Assembly: GCF_026339995.1 (NCBI RefSeq)
Contig: NZ_JAPEPT010000001.1
Location: 1,562,501 to 1,626,500, forward strand
DNA: 64,000 bases
Direction: 5' to 3'
Source: Streptomyces sp. NBC_01481
GTDB taxonomy: Bacteria; Actinomycetota; Actinomycetes; Streptomycetales; Streptomycetaceae
Each line of letters begins with the position of its first letter. Position 1 is the first letter of the stretch. Below are positions 9,250 through 22,508 of this stretch, piece after piece. The translations under genes and the position numbers were made by a program. The notes beneath the pieces were generated by a model that worked only from the letters and a program-made list of their open reading frames with translations, had not been told where the DNA came from and did not search any database.

Positions 9250-10409
9250 GGCAGGTCCGTCAAGCGGGCGAATGCCGACTCGTGGGCCCGGCGGCGCTCG
9301 CGGTCACGGGTGAAGATCTCCCGGGCGACCGCGGCCAGCTCCCGCGCCGGGGCGTGCAGGTCGATACGGCTGGCCTCGGCCACCGTCTTCGCCCAGTCGC
9401 TCGGCACCGCGGACTCCCCGTGGAGCGCGCCCGCGATCGCACCGGCCATGGAGGCGATCGAGTCGCAGTCGCGCCCGTAGTTGACGGCTCCGAGGACCGT
9501 ACGGCGGTAGTCGCCGTCGCCGACCATCAGCATGCCCAGGGCGATGGGCAGTTCCTCGATGGAGTGCAGCCGCGAGGGGCGGCGGGCGGCGAGGGAGGGG
9601 GAGCGGTAGTCCGGGCCGACCGTGTCGAAGGGGGCGACTGCGGCGCGCAGCGGAGCCAGTGCCGACTCGAAGTCCGAGTGCTGGGCGGCGACTTCGGCGA
9701 CCGACTCGATCGCCGCCTGCGTACCGTCCTTGGCGAGGGAGAGCGCGGTGTCGATCACCGTGGTGGGGGTGGCCTCGGGGAGAGCGGCCGCCGCGACCGC
9801 CGCGGCGAAGACACCCGCCGCCTCGCGGCCGTAGGAGGACTGGTGGGCGCCGGCGATGTCGACGGCCTCGGCGTAGGCGGCCGTCGGATGGGCCGCGTTG
9901 ACCAGGCCCACCGGAGCCATGTACATCGCCGCGCCGCAGTTGACGATGTTGCCGACGCCTGCCTCGCGCGGGTCGTTGTGGCCGTAGTGGAGGCGGGTCA
10001 CCATCCACTTCTCGGCCAGGAACACGCGTTGCAGGGGAAGTGCCTCCGCCTCCAGCTCAGGGATCCAGCGGGGGGTCGAGATCAGGTCGGGGACCAGCTG
10101 GTCGGCGACGGCGTACGCGTCGAGGTGGTCGCGGACGGTCGCGTACACGCGGACCAGCGCATGCGTCATCAGGGTGTCGTCGGTGATGTGCCCGTCGCCC
10201 TTGTGGTACGGCGCGAGGGGGCGGGCGGTGCGCCATTCGTCGCCGTGCCAGGGGCCGACGATGCCATGGACGCGGCCGCCGTGCCGCTCCACGATCTGCT
10301 CGGGGGAGTAGCCCTCGACCGGGCCGCCGAGCGCGTCACCGACCGCCGCGCCGATCAGGCTGCCCGTGATCCGGTCATCGAGTGTGAGCGTCTCGAGTGT
10401 CGTCGTCAT
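9246..10409 (-). CDS. ADP-ribosylglycohydrolase family protein, paralogue 2
   Basis: This is a 387-residue DraG-family hydrolase. LIGAAVGDALGGPVEGY opens the fold. The metal-binding TDDT is at residues 76-79 and the second metal motif NYGRDCDSIASMAGAIAGAL carries D314 and D316, so the dinuclear centre appears complete. The ATG at 10409 is used; a GTG 15 bp upstream (10424) is also in frame. Either start lies inside the end of paralogue 3, a 35- or 50-nt overlap. It is the only junction of the operon that is not a 4-nt ATGA. The target (protein-ADP-ribose, O-acetyl-ADP-ribose or a nucleoside) cannot be told from sequence. Confidence 0.86.
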   Translation of the reverse strand: MTTTLETLTLDDRITGSLIGAAVGDALGGPVEGYSPEQIVERHGGRVHGIVGPWHGDEWRTARPLAPYHKGDGHITDDTLMTHALVRVYATVRDHLDAYAVADQLVPDLISTPRWIPELEAEALPLQRVFLAEKWMVTRLHYGHNDPREAGVGNIVNCGAAMYMAPVGLVNAAHPTAAYAEAVDIAGAHQSSYGREAAGVFAAAVAAAALPEATPTTVIDTALSLAKDGTQAAIESVAEVAAQHSDFESALAPLRAAVAPFDTVGPDYRSPSLAARRPSRLHSIEELPIALGMLMVGDGDYRRTVLGAVNYGRDCDSIASMAGAIAGALHGESAVPSDWAKTVAEASRIDLHAPARELAAVAREIFTRDRERRRAHESAFARLTDLP

Positions 10410-12186
10410 GTCGGAATTGTCCACCCGGGGCGGTCAGTTCCGTGTGTGCGAGCAGCCCGGCGAGTTCGACGAGATCCGTCCCGGCGAGGCGGGGGAGGGC
10501 GCAGCCGGCGAGGGTCCGGCAGGCGTCGCGCCAGGTTGCCGGGACGGAGTCACCGCCGCCGAGCGCGCCGGTCAGCGCACCGGCGAGGGCGGGGGCGGAG
10601 TCGGCGACGCGGGACAGACAGGCGGCGGCGGGCACGGCCTCGGCGACCCGGCCGCGGGCGGCGACGGCGAGGGCGAGCGCGACGGGGACGGTCTCGGCGG
10701 CTGCGATGCCGTAGCTGTAGACGTGGTCGACGATCTGGTGCTCCAAGAGGGGCACGAGTTCGAAGGCGCCCGTCGAGTGGCGGGCGAGCTTGACGGCGTG
10801 GTGGGCGTTGCGCCCGATCTCGGTGGCGTCGGGGAGCTCGGCGAGTGCGGCGTCGACGGCGGCGTCGACAGATGCCCCGCCGAGCGCGGAGGCGACGGCC
10901 GCGGCAATGGCGCGGGCGCCGTGCACTCCGTCGCCGTCCTGGCTGTAGCGCGCGTCGAACTCGGCGAGTTCGGCGGCTGCGGCCGGGTCCCCGGGGTGGA
11001 CGACGGCGAGGACCGCGGCGCGTACGCAGGCGGCGTCGTCGAAGTAGTGCGGGTTGTCGTGGCCGGTGGCGGGCGGACGCAGTCCGGTGGCGAGATTGCC
11101 GAGTCCGGCGCGTACGGAGATACGGGCGCGGAGGGGGAGCACGGCGGACTCGACCTCGGGGGCGCGGTCGGCGGCCGCGGCGACCTCGCTGGCGAGCGAG
11201 TTCCAGGCGAGATCGACGGCGGCGCGCATCCGGCGGCCTGGGGCGAGCCCCGCGAAGAGGTCCCCGGCGGCGGTGAGCACGGTCTCGGCGGCGAAGGCGG
11301 CCCATTCGGCGTCGTCGGAGGGGCCGAGGCGGAGGGGTTCGGGAGGCTGGTTGAGGGCGATGGGTACGGGGAGGGTGGTGGTGGCGTTCTGCTCGGCGAA
11401 GGTATCGAGCTCACGGGTGAGCCGCCGGGTCCACTCGGGCATCCGCGCGGCCCGATGCCGCGCGGCGGGCCACCCGGCGGCGTCCCCGGCGGCGAGCCCG
11501 AGGAGCAGCCCTTCGATGGGCCGGGCCGGGGGCTTTGCCCCCACTCCGCCCCTTCCCGGCTGCGACATGTGCGCCTCCGCCGCGCGGGCGGGCAGGCCCC
11601 CGTGCCCCCGACGGGTGCTCGCCGCTCCGCCCGAGCGGGCCGGGGCGTCGCCCACTGCTTCGCGCAAGGCCTGCAGACCGGCCGGTCCCGCCGGTGCGCT
11701 GCTCGCCGCTTCGGGCGAGCGGACTGCGCTGTCCGCGGGCGCGGGCGATGCTGCGCCCGAGCGGAGCGCTTCCGGGGCTGCCGGTGCCCGGCCCGAGGCG
11801 ATGCCAGGCGCTTCGCGCGAGCCGCCCGCGGCGGCCGGGGCGGTGGTGCCGCCTGCGGCGCCAATTGGCGCTTCGCGCGAGCGGAGTGGGCTAAGCCCGC
11901 TTGCGCCCGAGTCTGGGGGCGGCGCCCAAGGCCCACTGTGGGTGCTCGGCGCTCCGCGCGCGTGGGCCGGGGCGGTGGCGCTCTGCCCGCTGCGCGGGCG
12001 GGCGGAGTCGTCCGCGGTGGGCGCCGCGGCCGCGCCGTGCGGACCGGCCAGGGCCGTCGTACCGCCGGAGCAGCCCCGCCCGACCGCGGCGTCGCACCGC
12101 GCTTCACGTGAGGCCCGCGGCCCGGCCCCTGCAGTCGGGCCGCCGCCCAGGTCGCCCGTGGCCGGCGGCCCGCCCTCCGCCGTCAT
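10375..12186 (-). CDS. Degenerate ADP-ribosylglycohydrolase-like protein with disordered N-terminus, paralogue 3
   Basis: This encodes 603 residues. The first 206 are low-complexity Ala/Gly/Pro/Arg/Ser sequence with short repeated words such as SREA and REAP. The DraG-like part begins near residue 219 (RPIEGLLLGLAAGDAAGWPAARH). Compared with paralogues 2 and 4, the TDDT metal motif is replaced by DDAEW (about 291-295), and the GRDxD motif by LSRVADSAPALAGAL. The second metal site therefore looks lost, and the protein may be a pseudoenzyme or bind ligand only. The ATG at 12186 overlaps the paralogue 4 stop by ATGA. An internal ATG at 11568 would give a compact 397-residue protein without the tail. 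Confidence 0.75.
   Translation of the reverse strand: MTAEGGPPATGDLGGGPTAGAGPRASREARCDAAVGRGCSGGTTALAGPHGAAAAPTADDSARPRSGQSATAPAHARGAPSTHSGPWAPPPDSGASGLSPLRSREAPIGAAGGTTAPAAAGGSREAPGIASGRAPAAPEALRSGAASPAPADSAVRSPEAASSAPAGPAGLQALREAVGDAPARSGGAASTRRGHGGLPARAAEAHMSQPGRGGVGAKPPARPIEGLLLGLAAGDAAGWPAARHRAARMPEWTRRLTRELDTFAEQNATTTLPVPIALNQPPEPLRLGPSDDAEWAAFAAETVLTAAGDLFAGLAPGRRMRAAVDLAWNSLASEVAAAADRAPEVESAVLPLRARISVRAGLGNLATGLRPPATGHDNPHYFDDAACVRAAVLAVVHPGDPAAAAELAEFDARYSQDGDGVHGARAIAAAVASALGGASVDAAVDAALAELPDATEIGRNAHHAVKLARHSTGAFELVPLLEHQIVDHVYSYGIAAAETVPVALALAVAARGRVAEAVPAAACLSRVADSAPALAGALTGALGGGDSVPATWRDACRTLAGCALPRLAGTDLVELAGLLAHTELTAPGGQFRHDDDTRDAHTR
11569..12180. repeat. Low-complexity repetitive insertion in the paralogue 3 coding region
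   Basis: About 610 bp made of short imperfect repeats. Words such as GCGCTTCGCGCGAGC, GCTTCGGGCGAGCGGA and GCCGGGGCGGTGG recur several times on the plus strand. It is in frame with paralogue 3 and encodes its disordered N-terminus. The density of repeats contrasts with the clean coding sequence on both sides and suggests expansion by slippage or by insertion of repetitive sequence. Confidence 0.6.
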
Positions 12187-13217
12187 CGGGTCACCTGGGC
12201 GTCGTCGTCCGGCGTCAGTAGTTCCGCGATGTCCAGGACGTGGTAGCCCCTCATCGAAGGGAGGCAGCTCCCGCGGACCGGGCCGATCGCCGAGGACCAC
12301 GTCGGGGGGATCGCCGACGCTCCCGACAGGGCGCCGGCGAGGGCGCCCGCCACCGCTGCCGTCGTGTCCGCGTCGCGGCCCATGTTGACCGCGGTCAGGA
12401 CCGACGTACGGAAGTCTCCCCGGGCCGCCGCGAACGCGCCGAAGGCCAGGCCCACCGCCTCCGGGGCCAGGTCCGTCCACGGGTAGCCGCCGATCACCAC
12501 GGCCGAGCGGACGGAGCGTTCCATCGCCAGGGTGTCCGTGTGGGTGCGCTGGGCCGCCACCACCGCGCGGCGCAGGGAGCGGGCCGTCCAGGAGTCCATG
12601 GGGACGACAGACAGCGCGGCGCCGATCACCGAGGCCGGGCCGCCGCCCGCCATCGCGGCCGCCACACCCGCCGCCACCGCCTGGCCGCCGTAGATGCCTT
12701 CGCCGTCGTGGCTGACGCAGCCGTCGATCGCGACCAGTCGCGCCGCCTCCGCCGGGTGGCCCGCCGCGAAGACCCCGAACGGCGCCGCCCGCATCGCCAG
12801 GCCGTCGCTCCATGCGTGCCGGTGCTGGGCCGAGATGGGGGCGGCGAGCCCGCGCCTGAGATTTTCCAGGGTGCCGCGTTCACTGAAACCCGCACCCCGG
12901 AACGGGCCTTCGTCCAGATCCGCGATCCAGTGGTGCCACGCGTTCTCGACGTGCGCGACGGTCAGCGCCGAGCCGTGCCGCGCCAGCAGCAGGCCCGAGA
13001 AGATCGCGTACTCCGTGTCGTCCGTGCCCGCCGGGTCGTCGCTCACGAAGCCCTCGATACGCCCCCATCTGCGGCGGATCTCGGACGGCCGCATGTTCTC
13101 GGCGGGTGCACCGAGCGCATCGCCCACCGCGAGGCCCAGCAGCGCACCACAGGCCCGATCGCGCAGAAGCGAGGCCTTACCGGCCGGATCAACGGGATTG
13201 CATGCAATCAACTCCAT
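12183..13217 (-). CDS. ADP-ribosylglycohydrolase family protein, paralogue 4 (operon head)
   Basis: This 344-residue DraG-family protein is compact and complete. LRDRACGALLGLAVGDALGAPAENM starts the fold. The first metal motif is TDDT (65-68), and NMGRDADTTAAVAGALAGAL gives D282 and D284. The internal segment SHDGEGIYGGQAVAAGVAAAM is also family-typical. ATG 13217 is preceded by AAAGGGG on the minus strand. It is the first gene of the operon running to 4981 and is divergent from the VIT-family gene at 13440, so the promoter must lie in 13218-13439. It is the most canonical of the four paralogues and the best candidate for an active ADP-ribose hydrolase. Confidence 0.88.
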   Translation of the reverse strand: MELIACNPVDPAGKASLLRDRACGALLGLAVGDALGAPAENMRPSEIRRRWGRIEGFVSDDPAGTDDTEYAIFSGLLLARHGSALTVAHVENAWHHWIADLDEGPFRGAGFSERGTLENLRRGLAAPISAQHRHAWSDGLAMRAAPFGVFAAGHPAEAARLVAIDGCVSHDGEGIYGGQAVAAGVAAAMAGGGPASVIGAALSVVPMDSWTARSLRRAVVAAQRTHTDTLAMERSVRSAVVIGGYPWTDLAPEAVGLAFGAFAAARGDFRTSVLTAVNMGRDADTTAAVAGALAGALSGASAIPPTWSSAIGPVRGSCLPSMRGYHVLDIAELLTPDDDAQVTR

Positions 13218-13439
13218 GGGGCGTGCCCCTTTCGCGCGCACCGAGCCTGTTCCTGCATCTGTGCCACGCGCGGCGGGCGACGAGTCTGAGAAACATCCCT
13301 GTCACCCGCTCGATGTCACCCGCCGGACTCCAGGTAAGTACGGCCTGCCTTGCTGGCGCGGCCCTTACATCGTGCGTATTTTCGAGGGTGTCGGAGGGGG
13401 CACGGACCATCAAGTCCGCTGCCGGAAAAGGGGAGAACT

Positions 13440-14168
13440 GTGTCCATCATCGAAACCGAGGCGACGCTTCACGCGGCGCACCGCGACAACCACACCCACC
13501 GTGATGTCAACGGCGGCTGGCTGCGCCCCGCGGTCTTCGGTGCGATGGACGGACTCGTGTCCAACCTCGCCCTCATGACCGGTGTGGCCGGCAGCGTGGT
13601 GTCCCAGCAGACGATCGTCATCACCGGTCTCGCGGGTCTCGCCGCCGGCGCGTTCTCCATGGCCGCCGGCGAGTACACCTCCGTCGCCTCGCAGCGCGAG
13701 CTCGTGGAGGCCGAACTCGACGTCGAGCGGCGGGAGTTGCGTAAGCACCCCGTCGACGAGATGGAGGAGCTCGCCGCCCTCTACGTCGCCCGTGGCGTCG
13801 AGCCCGCACTCGCCCGCGAGGTGGCGATGCAGCTCTCCAGGGACCCCGAGCAGGCGCTGGAGATCCACGCCCGCGAGGAGCTCGGTATCGACCCGGACGA
13901 CCTGCCGTCGCCGACCGTCGCCGCGGTCTCGTCCTTCGGCTCGTTCGCTCTGGGCGCGCTGCTGCCCGTACTGCCTTACCTCCTCGGAGCGACTGCCCTG
14001 TGGCCCGCGCTGCTGCTCGCGCTCGTCGGGCTCTTCGCCTGTGGCGCCCTCGTCGCCCGTGTCACCGCGCGCAACTGGTGGTACAGCGGACTGCGCCAGC
14101 TGGTTCTGGGCGGAGCGGCCGCCGCCGTCACCTACGGACTCGGCGCGCTCCTCGGCGCGGCAATCTGA
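13440..14168 (+). CDS. VIT1/CCC1-family membrane transporter (iron/manganese type)
   Basis: This 242-residue membrane protein belongs to the VIT1/CCC1 family, whose members export iron or manganese from the cytosol. The family N-terminus LRPAVFGAMDGLVSNLALMTG and GLAGLAAGAFSMAAGEYTSVASQRE are clear. A cytoplasmic acidic/helical segment at about residues 80-160 (with repeated Glu and Asp) would be the metal-binding domain, and three hydrophobic segments follow at the C-terminus. The GTG start at 13440 has GGGGAGA a few bases upstream. It is divergent from the ADP-ribosylglycohydrolase operon. The substrate metal is not certain. Confidence 0.88.
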   Translation: MSIIETEATLHAAHRDNHTHRDVNGGWLRPAVFGAMDGLVSNLALMTGVAGSVVSQQTIVITGLAGLAAGAFSMAAGEYTSVASQRELVEAELDVERRELRKHPVDEMEELAALYVARGVEPALAREVAMQLSRDPEQALEIHAREELGIDPDDLPSPTVAAVSSFGSFALGALLPVLPYLLGATALWPALLLALVGLFACGALVARVTARNWWYSGLRQLVLGGAAAAVTYGLGALLGAAI

Positions 14169-14575
14169 CCCGCCCCGCCTCTCGGCCCCCACCCGCTCCT
14201 CCGCCACCACCCGGCCCGCGTGCGCCCCGGCGCCCGTGGGCCAAAAGTTGTGACGTACGCCCTCTACGAAAACCGCCGCAGGTGCGACACTATGCAAGGC
14301 GCTACATAAGTCGCCGTTACTCCGCGGTTTCGAGCCCTTAACCACCGGGCATGAGCCGTAGGCGCTGCGGGCAATGAAGCCTGCTCTGCGACGGGTCCAC
14401 TGACACCGATCTGTCCGTGTGTGACCCACCTCCACCGCCTTGGGCGGTGTCCGCATGTTGGAATGACCTATCCACTTTCCGAGAAGCACTCCATCATGTA
14501 ACCTGCACGAAATTTCGCAGAGGGCCAACGTCGTCCCTCGGCAGTGAACATGCCACGACGACGACGGGAGAGCCG
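14169..14575. other. 407-bp gene-free region upstream of gltB
   Basis: No credible coding sequence is seen on either strand. The stretch is somewhat less GC-rich than its surroundings. It contains a small inverted repeat (ACCGCC-TTG-GGCGGT at about 14435-14449) and one GlnR-like half-site described separately. It must carry the gltB promoter; I could not assign -35/-10 boxes with confidence. Confidence 0.6.
14498..14513 (+). promoter_or_regulatory. Possible GlnR-type half-site upstream of gltB
   Basis: The sequence GTAAC-N6-GAAAT resembles the actinomycete GlnR box (GTNAC-N6-GAAAC), 63 bp before the gltB start. Only one box of the usual pair is convincing, so this is a weak candidate for nitrogen control of glutamate synthase. 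Confidence 0.3.
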
Positions 14576-19130
<4,555 letters not shown>

Positions 19131-19138
<8 letters not shown>

Positions 19139-20591
19139 CCCCAAGGGCTTCCTGACCACCGGCCGCGAGGTCGCCAAGACCCGTCCGGTGGGCGAGCGGC
19201 TGAAGGACTGGAACGAGGTCTACGTTCCGGGCTCGCTGCTGCCGATCATCAGCAAGCAGGCGGGACGCTGCATGGACTGCGGCATTCCGTTCTGCCACAA
19301 CGGCTGTCCGCTCGGGAACCTGATCCCCGAGTGGAACGACTACGCCTACCGCGAGGACTGGCAGGCGGCGTCCGAACGGCTGCACGCCACGAACAACTTC
19401 CCGGAGTTCACCGGCCGCCTGTGCCCCGCTCCGTGCGAGTCGGCCTGCGTCCTCGGCATCAACCAGCCCGCCGTCACCATCAAGAACGTCGAAGTCTCCA
19501 TCATCGACAAGGCATGGGACACGGGCGACGTCAGGCCGCAGGCGCCGGACCGCCTCTCCGGCAAGACGGTCGCCGTCATCGGCTCGGGCCCGGCGGGCCT
19601 GGCCGCCGCCCAGCAGCTGACCCGGGCGGGCCACACCGTCGCCGTGTACGAGCGCGCGGACCGCATCGGCGGACTGCTGCGGTACGGCATCCCCGAGTTC
19701 AAGATGGAGAAGGTGCACATCAACCGCCGCATCGAGCAGATGCGCGCGGAGGGCACCAAGTTCCGTACCGAGGTCGAGATCGGCCGCGACATCGACGCGG
19801 CGAAGCTGCGGCGGCGCTACGACGCCGTGGTCATCGCCGCCGGTGCGACCGTCTCGCGCGACCTGCCCGTGCCGGGCCGTGAGCTGAACGGCATCCACTT
19901 CGCGATGGAGTACCTGCCGCTCGCCAACAAGGTGCAGGAGGGCGACTTCGTCGCCCCGCCGATCACCGCGGAGGGCAAGCACGTCGTCGTCATCGGCGGC
20001 GGCGACACGGGCGCGGACTGTGTGGGCACGGCCCACCGCCAGGGCGCGGCCTCCGTCACCCAGCTGGAGATCATGCCGCGGCCGGGCGACGAGCGTGCGG
20101 CGGGTCAGCCGTGGCCGACCTTCCCGATGCTCTACAAGGTCACCTCGGCGCACGAGGAGGGCGGCGAGCGGGTCTACTCCGTCTCGACGACGCACTTCGA
20201 GGGCGACGAGGACGGCAACGTCCAGTACCTGCACCTCATCGAGGTGGAGTTCGTCGACGGCAAGCTGACCCAGAAGCCGGCCACGGAGCGCAGGATCCCG
20301 GCCCAGCTGGTCACCCTGGCGATGGGCTTCACGGGTACGGACCAGGCGAACGGCCTGGTCGAGCAGTTCGGCCTGGAGCTCGACGAGCGGGGCAACGTCG
20401 CGCGGGACGCGGACTTCGCGACGAACGTCGACGGCGTGTTCGTCGCGGGCGACGCGGGTCGCGGCCAGTCGCTGATCGTGTGGGCGATCGCCGAGGGCCG
20501 CTCGGCGGCGCGTGGTGTGGACCGCTTCCTGACGGGGGCGAGTGAGCTTCCGGCTCCGATCCGTCCGACGGACCGTGCGCTGACGGTCTGA
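19131..20591 (+). CDS. gltD: Glutamate synthase small (beta) subunit
   Basis: The small subunit takes electrons from NADPH through FAD to the large subunit. The 486-residue product has two N-terminal cysteine clusters for 4Fe-4S centres ([17 protein letters not shown] and [13 protein letters not shown]). It also has the FAD-binding [13 protein letters not shown] and the NADPH-binding [13 protein letters not shown]. The C-terminal FAD contact [18 protein letters not shown] is intact. Its ATG lies inside the end of gltB. It ends the gltBD unit; a degraded sugar-hydrolase fragment follows. Confidence 0.97.
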
Positions 20592-20670
20592 GCCCGGCCC
20601 CAACAGTCGTCCCGTACAAAGGCGTACGGAACTGACTGCGGCGCCTGCCCTGTCCCCGACCGGACAATGG

Positions 20671-21678
20671 GTGGGCGCCGCGGTGTGTCTGCATGACGGG
20701 GAGCGGCCCCGGAGGGCTCGGGCGGGCGCTGTCGGTGACCACCCGCACTGGGACCGCGACGAAGTCCACGAGATCTTCCAGGGGTGGCGCGCTGTCGCCG
20801 ACGCGTACGGCGAGCCCCGTGCCTTCGTCGCGGAGGCATGGGCGGGCACTCCGGAGCGGCTGGCCCGCTATGTCCGCCCGGACGAGCTCCACACCGCGTT
20901 CAACTTCGACTATCTGATGGCTCCCTGGCGGGCAGGCCACCTGCGCCGGGTGATCGACGAGTCGCTTACCGCGCTCGGCGAGGTGGGTGCGCCCGCCACC
21001 TGCGTGCTGTCCAACCACGATGTCGCCCGGCATGTCTCCCGCTACGCCAGGCCGCAGCCGGAGGGGCAGCAGCGCTCGCTGTCCCAACTGGACCGGTCGG
21101 CCGACCTGGAGCTGGGCACCCGCCGGGCTCGCGCCGCGGCCCTGCTCACGCTCGCCCTGCCGGGGGGTGCCTATGTGTACCAGGGCGAGGAGCTGGGCCT
21201 GTGGGAGGTCGAGGATCTGCCGGAGGACGTGCTCCAGGACCCCACGTGGGAGCGCTCCGGTCACACCGACCGAGGGCGTGACGGCTGTCGCGTCCCGCTG
21301 CCGTGGAGCGGTGACTGCCCGCCGTTCGGCTTCAGCCCCGACGCCACCACCGCGGCGCCGTGGCTGCCTCAGCCGGCGGCGTGGAAGTCCCTGACCGCCG
21401 AGGTTCAGGACCGCGACCCCGCCTCCATGCTGAACCTCTACCGGTCGGCGCTGAGCGCGCGCCGGAGCAACCCAGCCCTCGGCGACGGCACGCTGACCTG
21501 GGAGAGCGCCCCGGACAGCGACGTTCTCTCGTTCCGCCGTGAGCCTGGCTTCCGGTGGGTGGTGAACTTCTCCGACGAGCCGGTGGCCCTGCCCGCCCAC
21601 AGCCGGGTACTGCTGGCCAGCGGGACGCTGGACGGTGACCGGCTGCCGAGCGACACCGCGGCGTGGCTGGCGCTCTGA
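20671..21678 (+). pseudogene. 5'-truncated GH13 alpha-glucosidase remnant
   Basis: About 315 residues align with the C-terminal two thirds of a GH13 oligo-alpha-glucosidase. Homology seems to start at about 20731 with GDHPHWDRDEVHEIF. The general acid region (FVAEAW) and conserved region IV (VLSNHDVARH) are present, followed by the C-terminal beta-sandwich domain. The first part of the barrel is missing, with the DxxxNH motif of region I and the nucleophile aspartate of region II. The first 20 residues after the GTG are not family sequence. An active enzyme is therefore not expected. Codon use is otherwise normal, which suggests a fairly recent deletion. Confidence 0.82.
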
Positions 21679-21788
21679 GAAGACGGGTAGGCCGGGCCGG
21701 ATTCTCCGTCCTGACGGGGGACCGGCCCGGTCGAGTTCCGGTGACGTAGCCTCAACTCTCCCGTCCCCTCGCACGAACGGAGCCCCGC

Positions 21789-22508
21789 ATGGCGGCCATC
21801 AGCCTCGCCAAGGTCGAGGAGAAGGCGCCCGCGCTCGTCAGCCTCTACAAGAGCGCGGGCGTATCGCTGCAGAAGCACGGGCTGAGCGGGCAGCGCGCCG
21901 CCGTCTATCTGGTGCTGGACTACTCGGGCTCCATGAAGGACTACTACAAGGACGGCAGCGTGCAGGCGCTCGCCGACCGGGTGCTCGGTCTTGCGGCCAA
22001 CCTGGACGACGACGGCTCCGTGCCGGTCGTCTTCTTCTCCACGGACATCGACGCGGTCACGGACATCGCCCTCGACAACCACAGCGGCCGGGTCGACGAG
22101 ATAGTGGCGGGCCTCGGGCACATGGGCAAGACCAGCTACCACCTGGCCATGGACGCGGTCATCGACCACTACGTCGACAGCGGCTCGACCGCCCCCGCGC
22201 TCGTCGTCTTCCAGACGGACGGCGGCCCGATCAGCAAGCACGCCGCGGAGCGCTATCTGTGCAAGGCGGCGAAGCTGCCGCTGTTCTGGCAGTTCATCGG
22301 CTTCGGCAACAAGCGGAGCTCGCAGTTCGACTTCCTGCACAAGCTCGACGAACTCGCCGTCCCCGCCAAGCGCGTCGTCGACAACGCGGGCTTCTTCCAC
22401 GCCGGACTCGACCCGCGCCAGGTCCCCGACTCCGAGCTGTACGACCGGCTGGTCTCCGAATTCCCGCTGTGGCTGGCCGCCGCGCGAGCCCAGGGCATCG
22501 TGCGATGA
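21789..22508 (+). CDS. VWA-domain protein, TerF-like
   Basis: This is a 239-residue soluble protein with a von Willebrand factor A fold. The metal-ion-dependent adhesion site starts at D44 in LVLDYSGSMKDYY, with the conserved threonine in MGKTSYH and the aspartate in FQTDGGP. It lacks a signal peptide, so it is cytoplasmic. It resembles the VWA proteins found with tellurium-resistance TerD-type proteins, although no terD gene is in the window. Its stop overlaps the hutD-like start (ATGA), so the two are co-translated. The function is unknown; VWA proteins usually work through protein-protein contacts. Confidence 0.8.
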   Translation: MAAISLAKVEEKAPALVSLYKSAGVSLQKHGLSGQRAAVYLVLDYSGSMKDYYKDGSVQALADRVLGLAANLDDDGSVPVVFFSTDIDAVTDIALDNHSGRVDEIVAGLGHMGKTSYHLAMDAVIDHYVDSGSTAPALVVFQTDGGPISKHAAERYLCKAAKLPLFWQFIGFGNKRSSQFDFLHKLDELAVPAKRVVDNAGFFHAGLDPRQVPDSELYDRLVSEFPLWLAAARAQGIVR

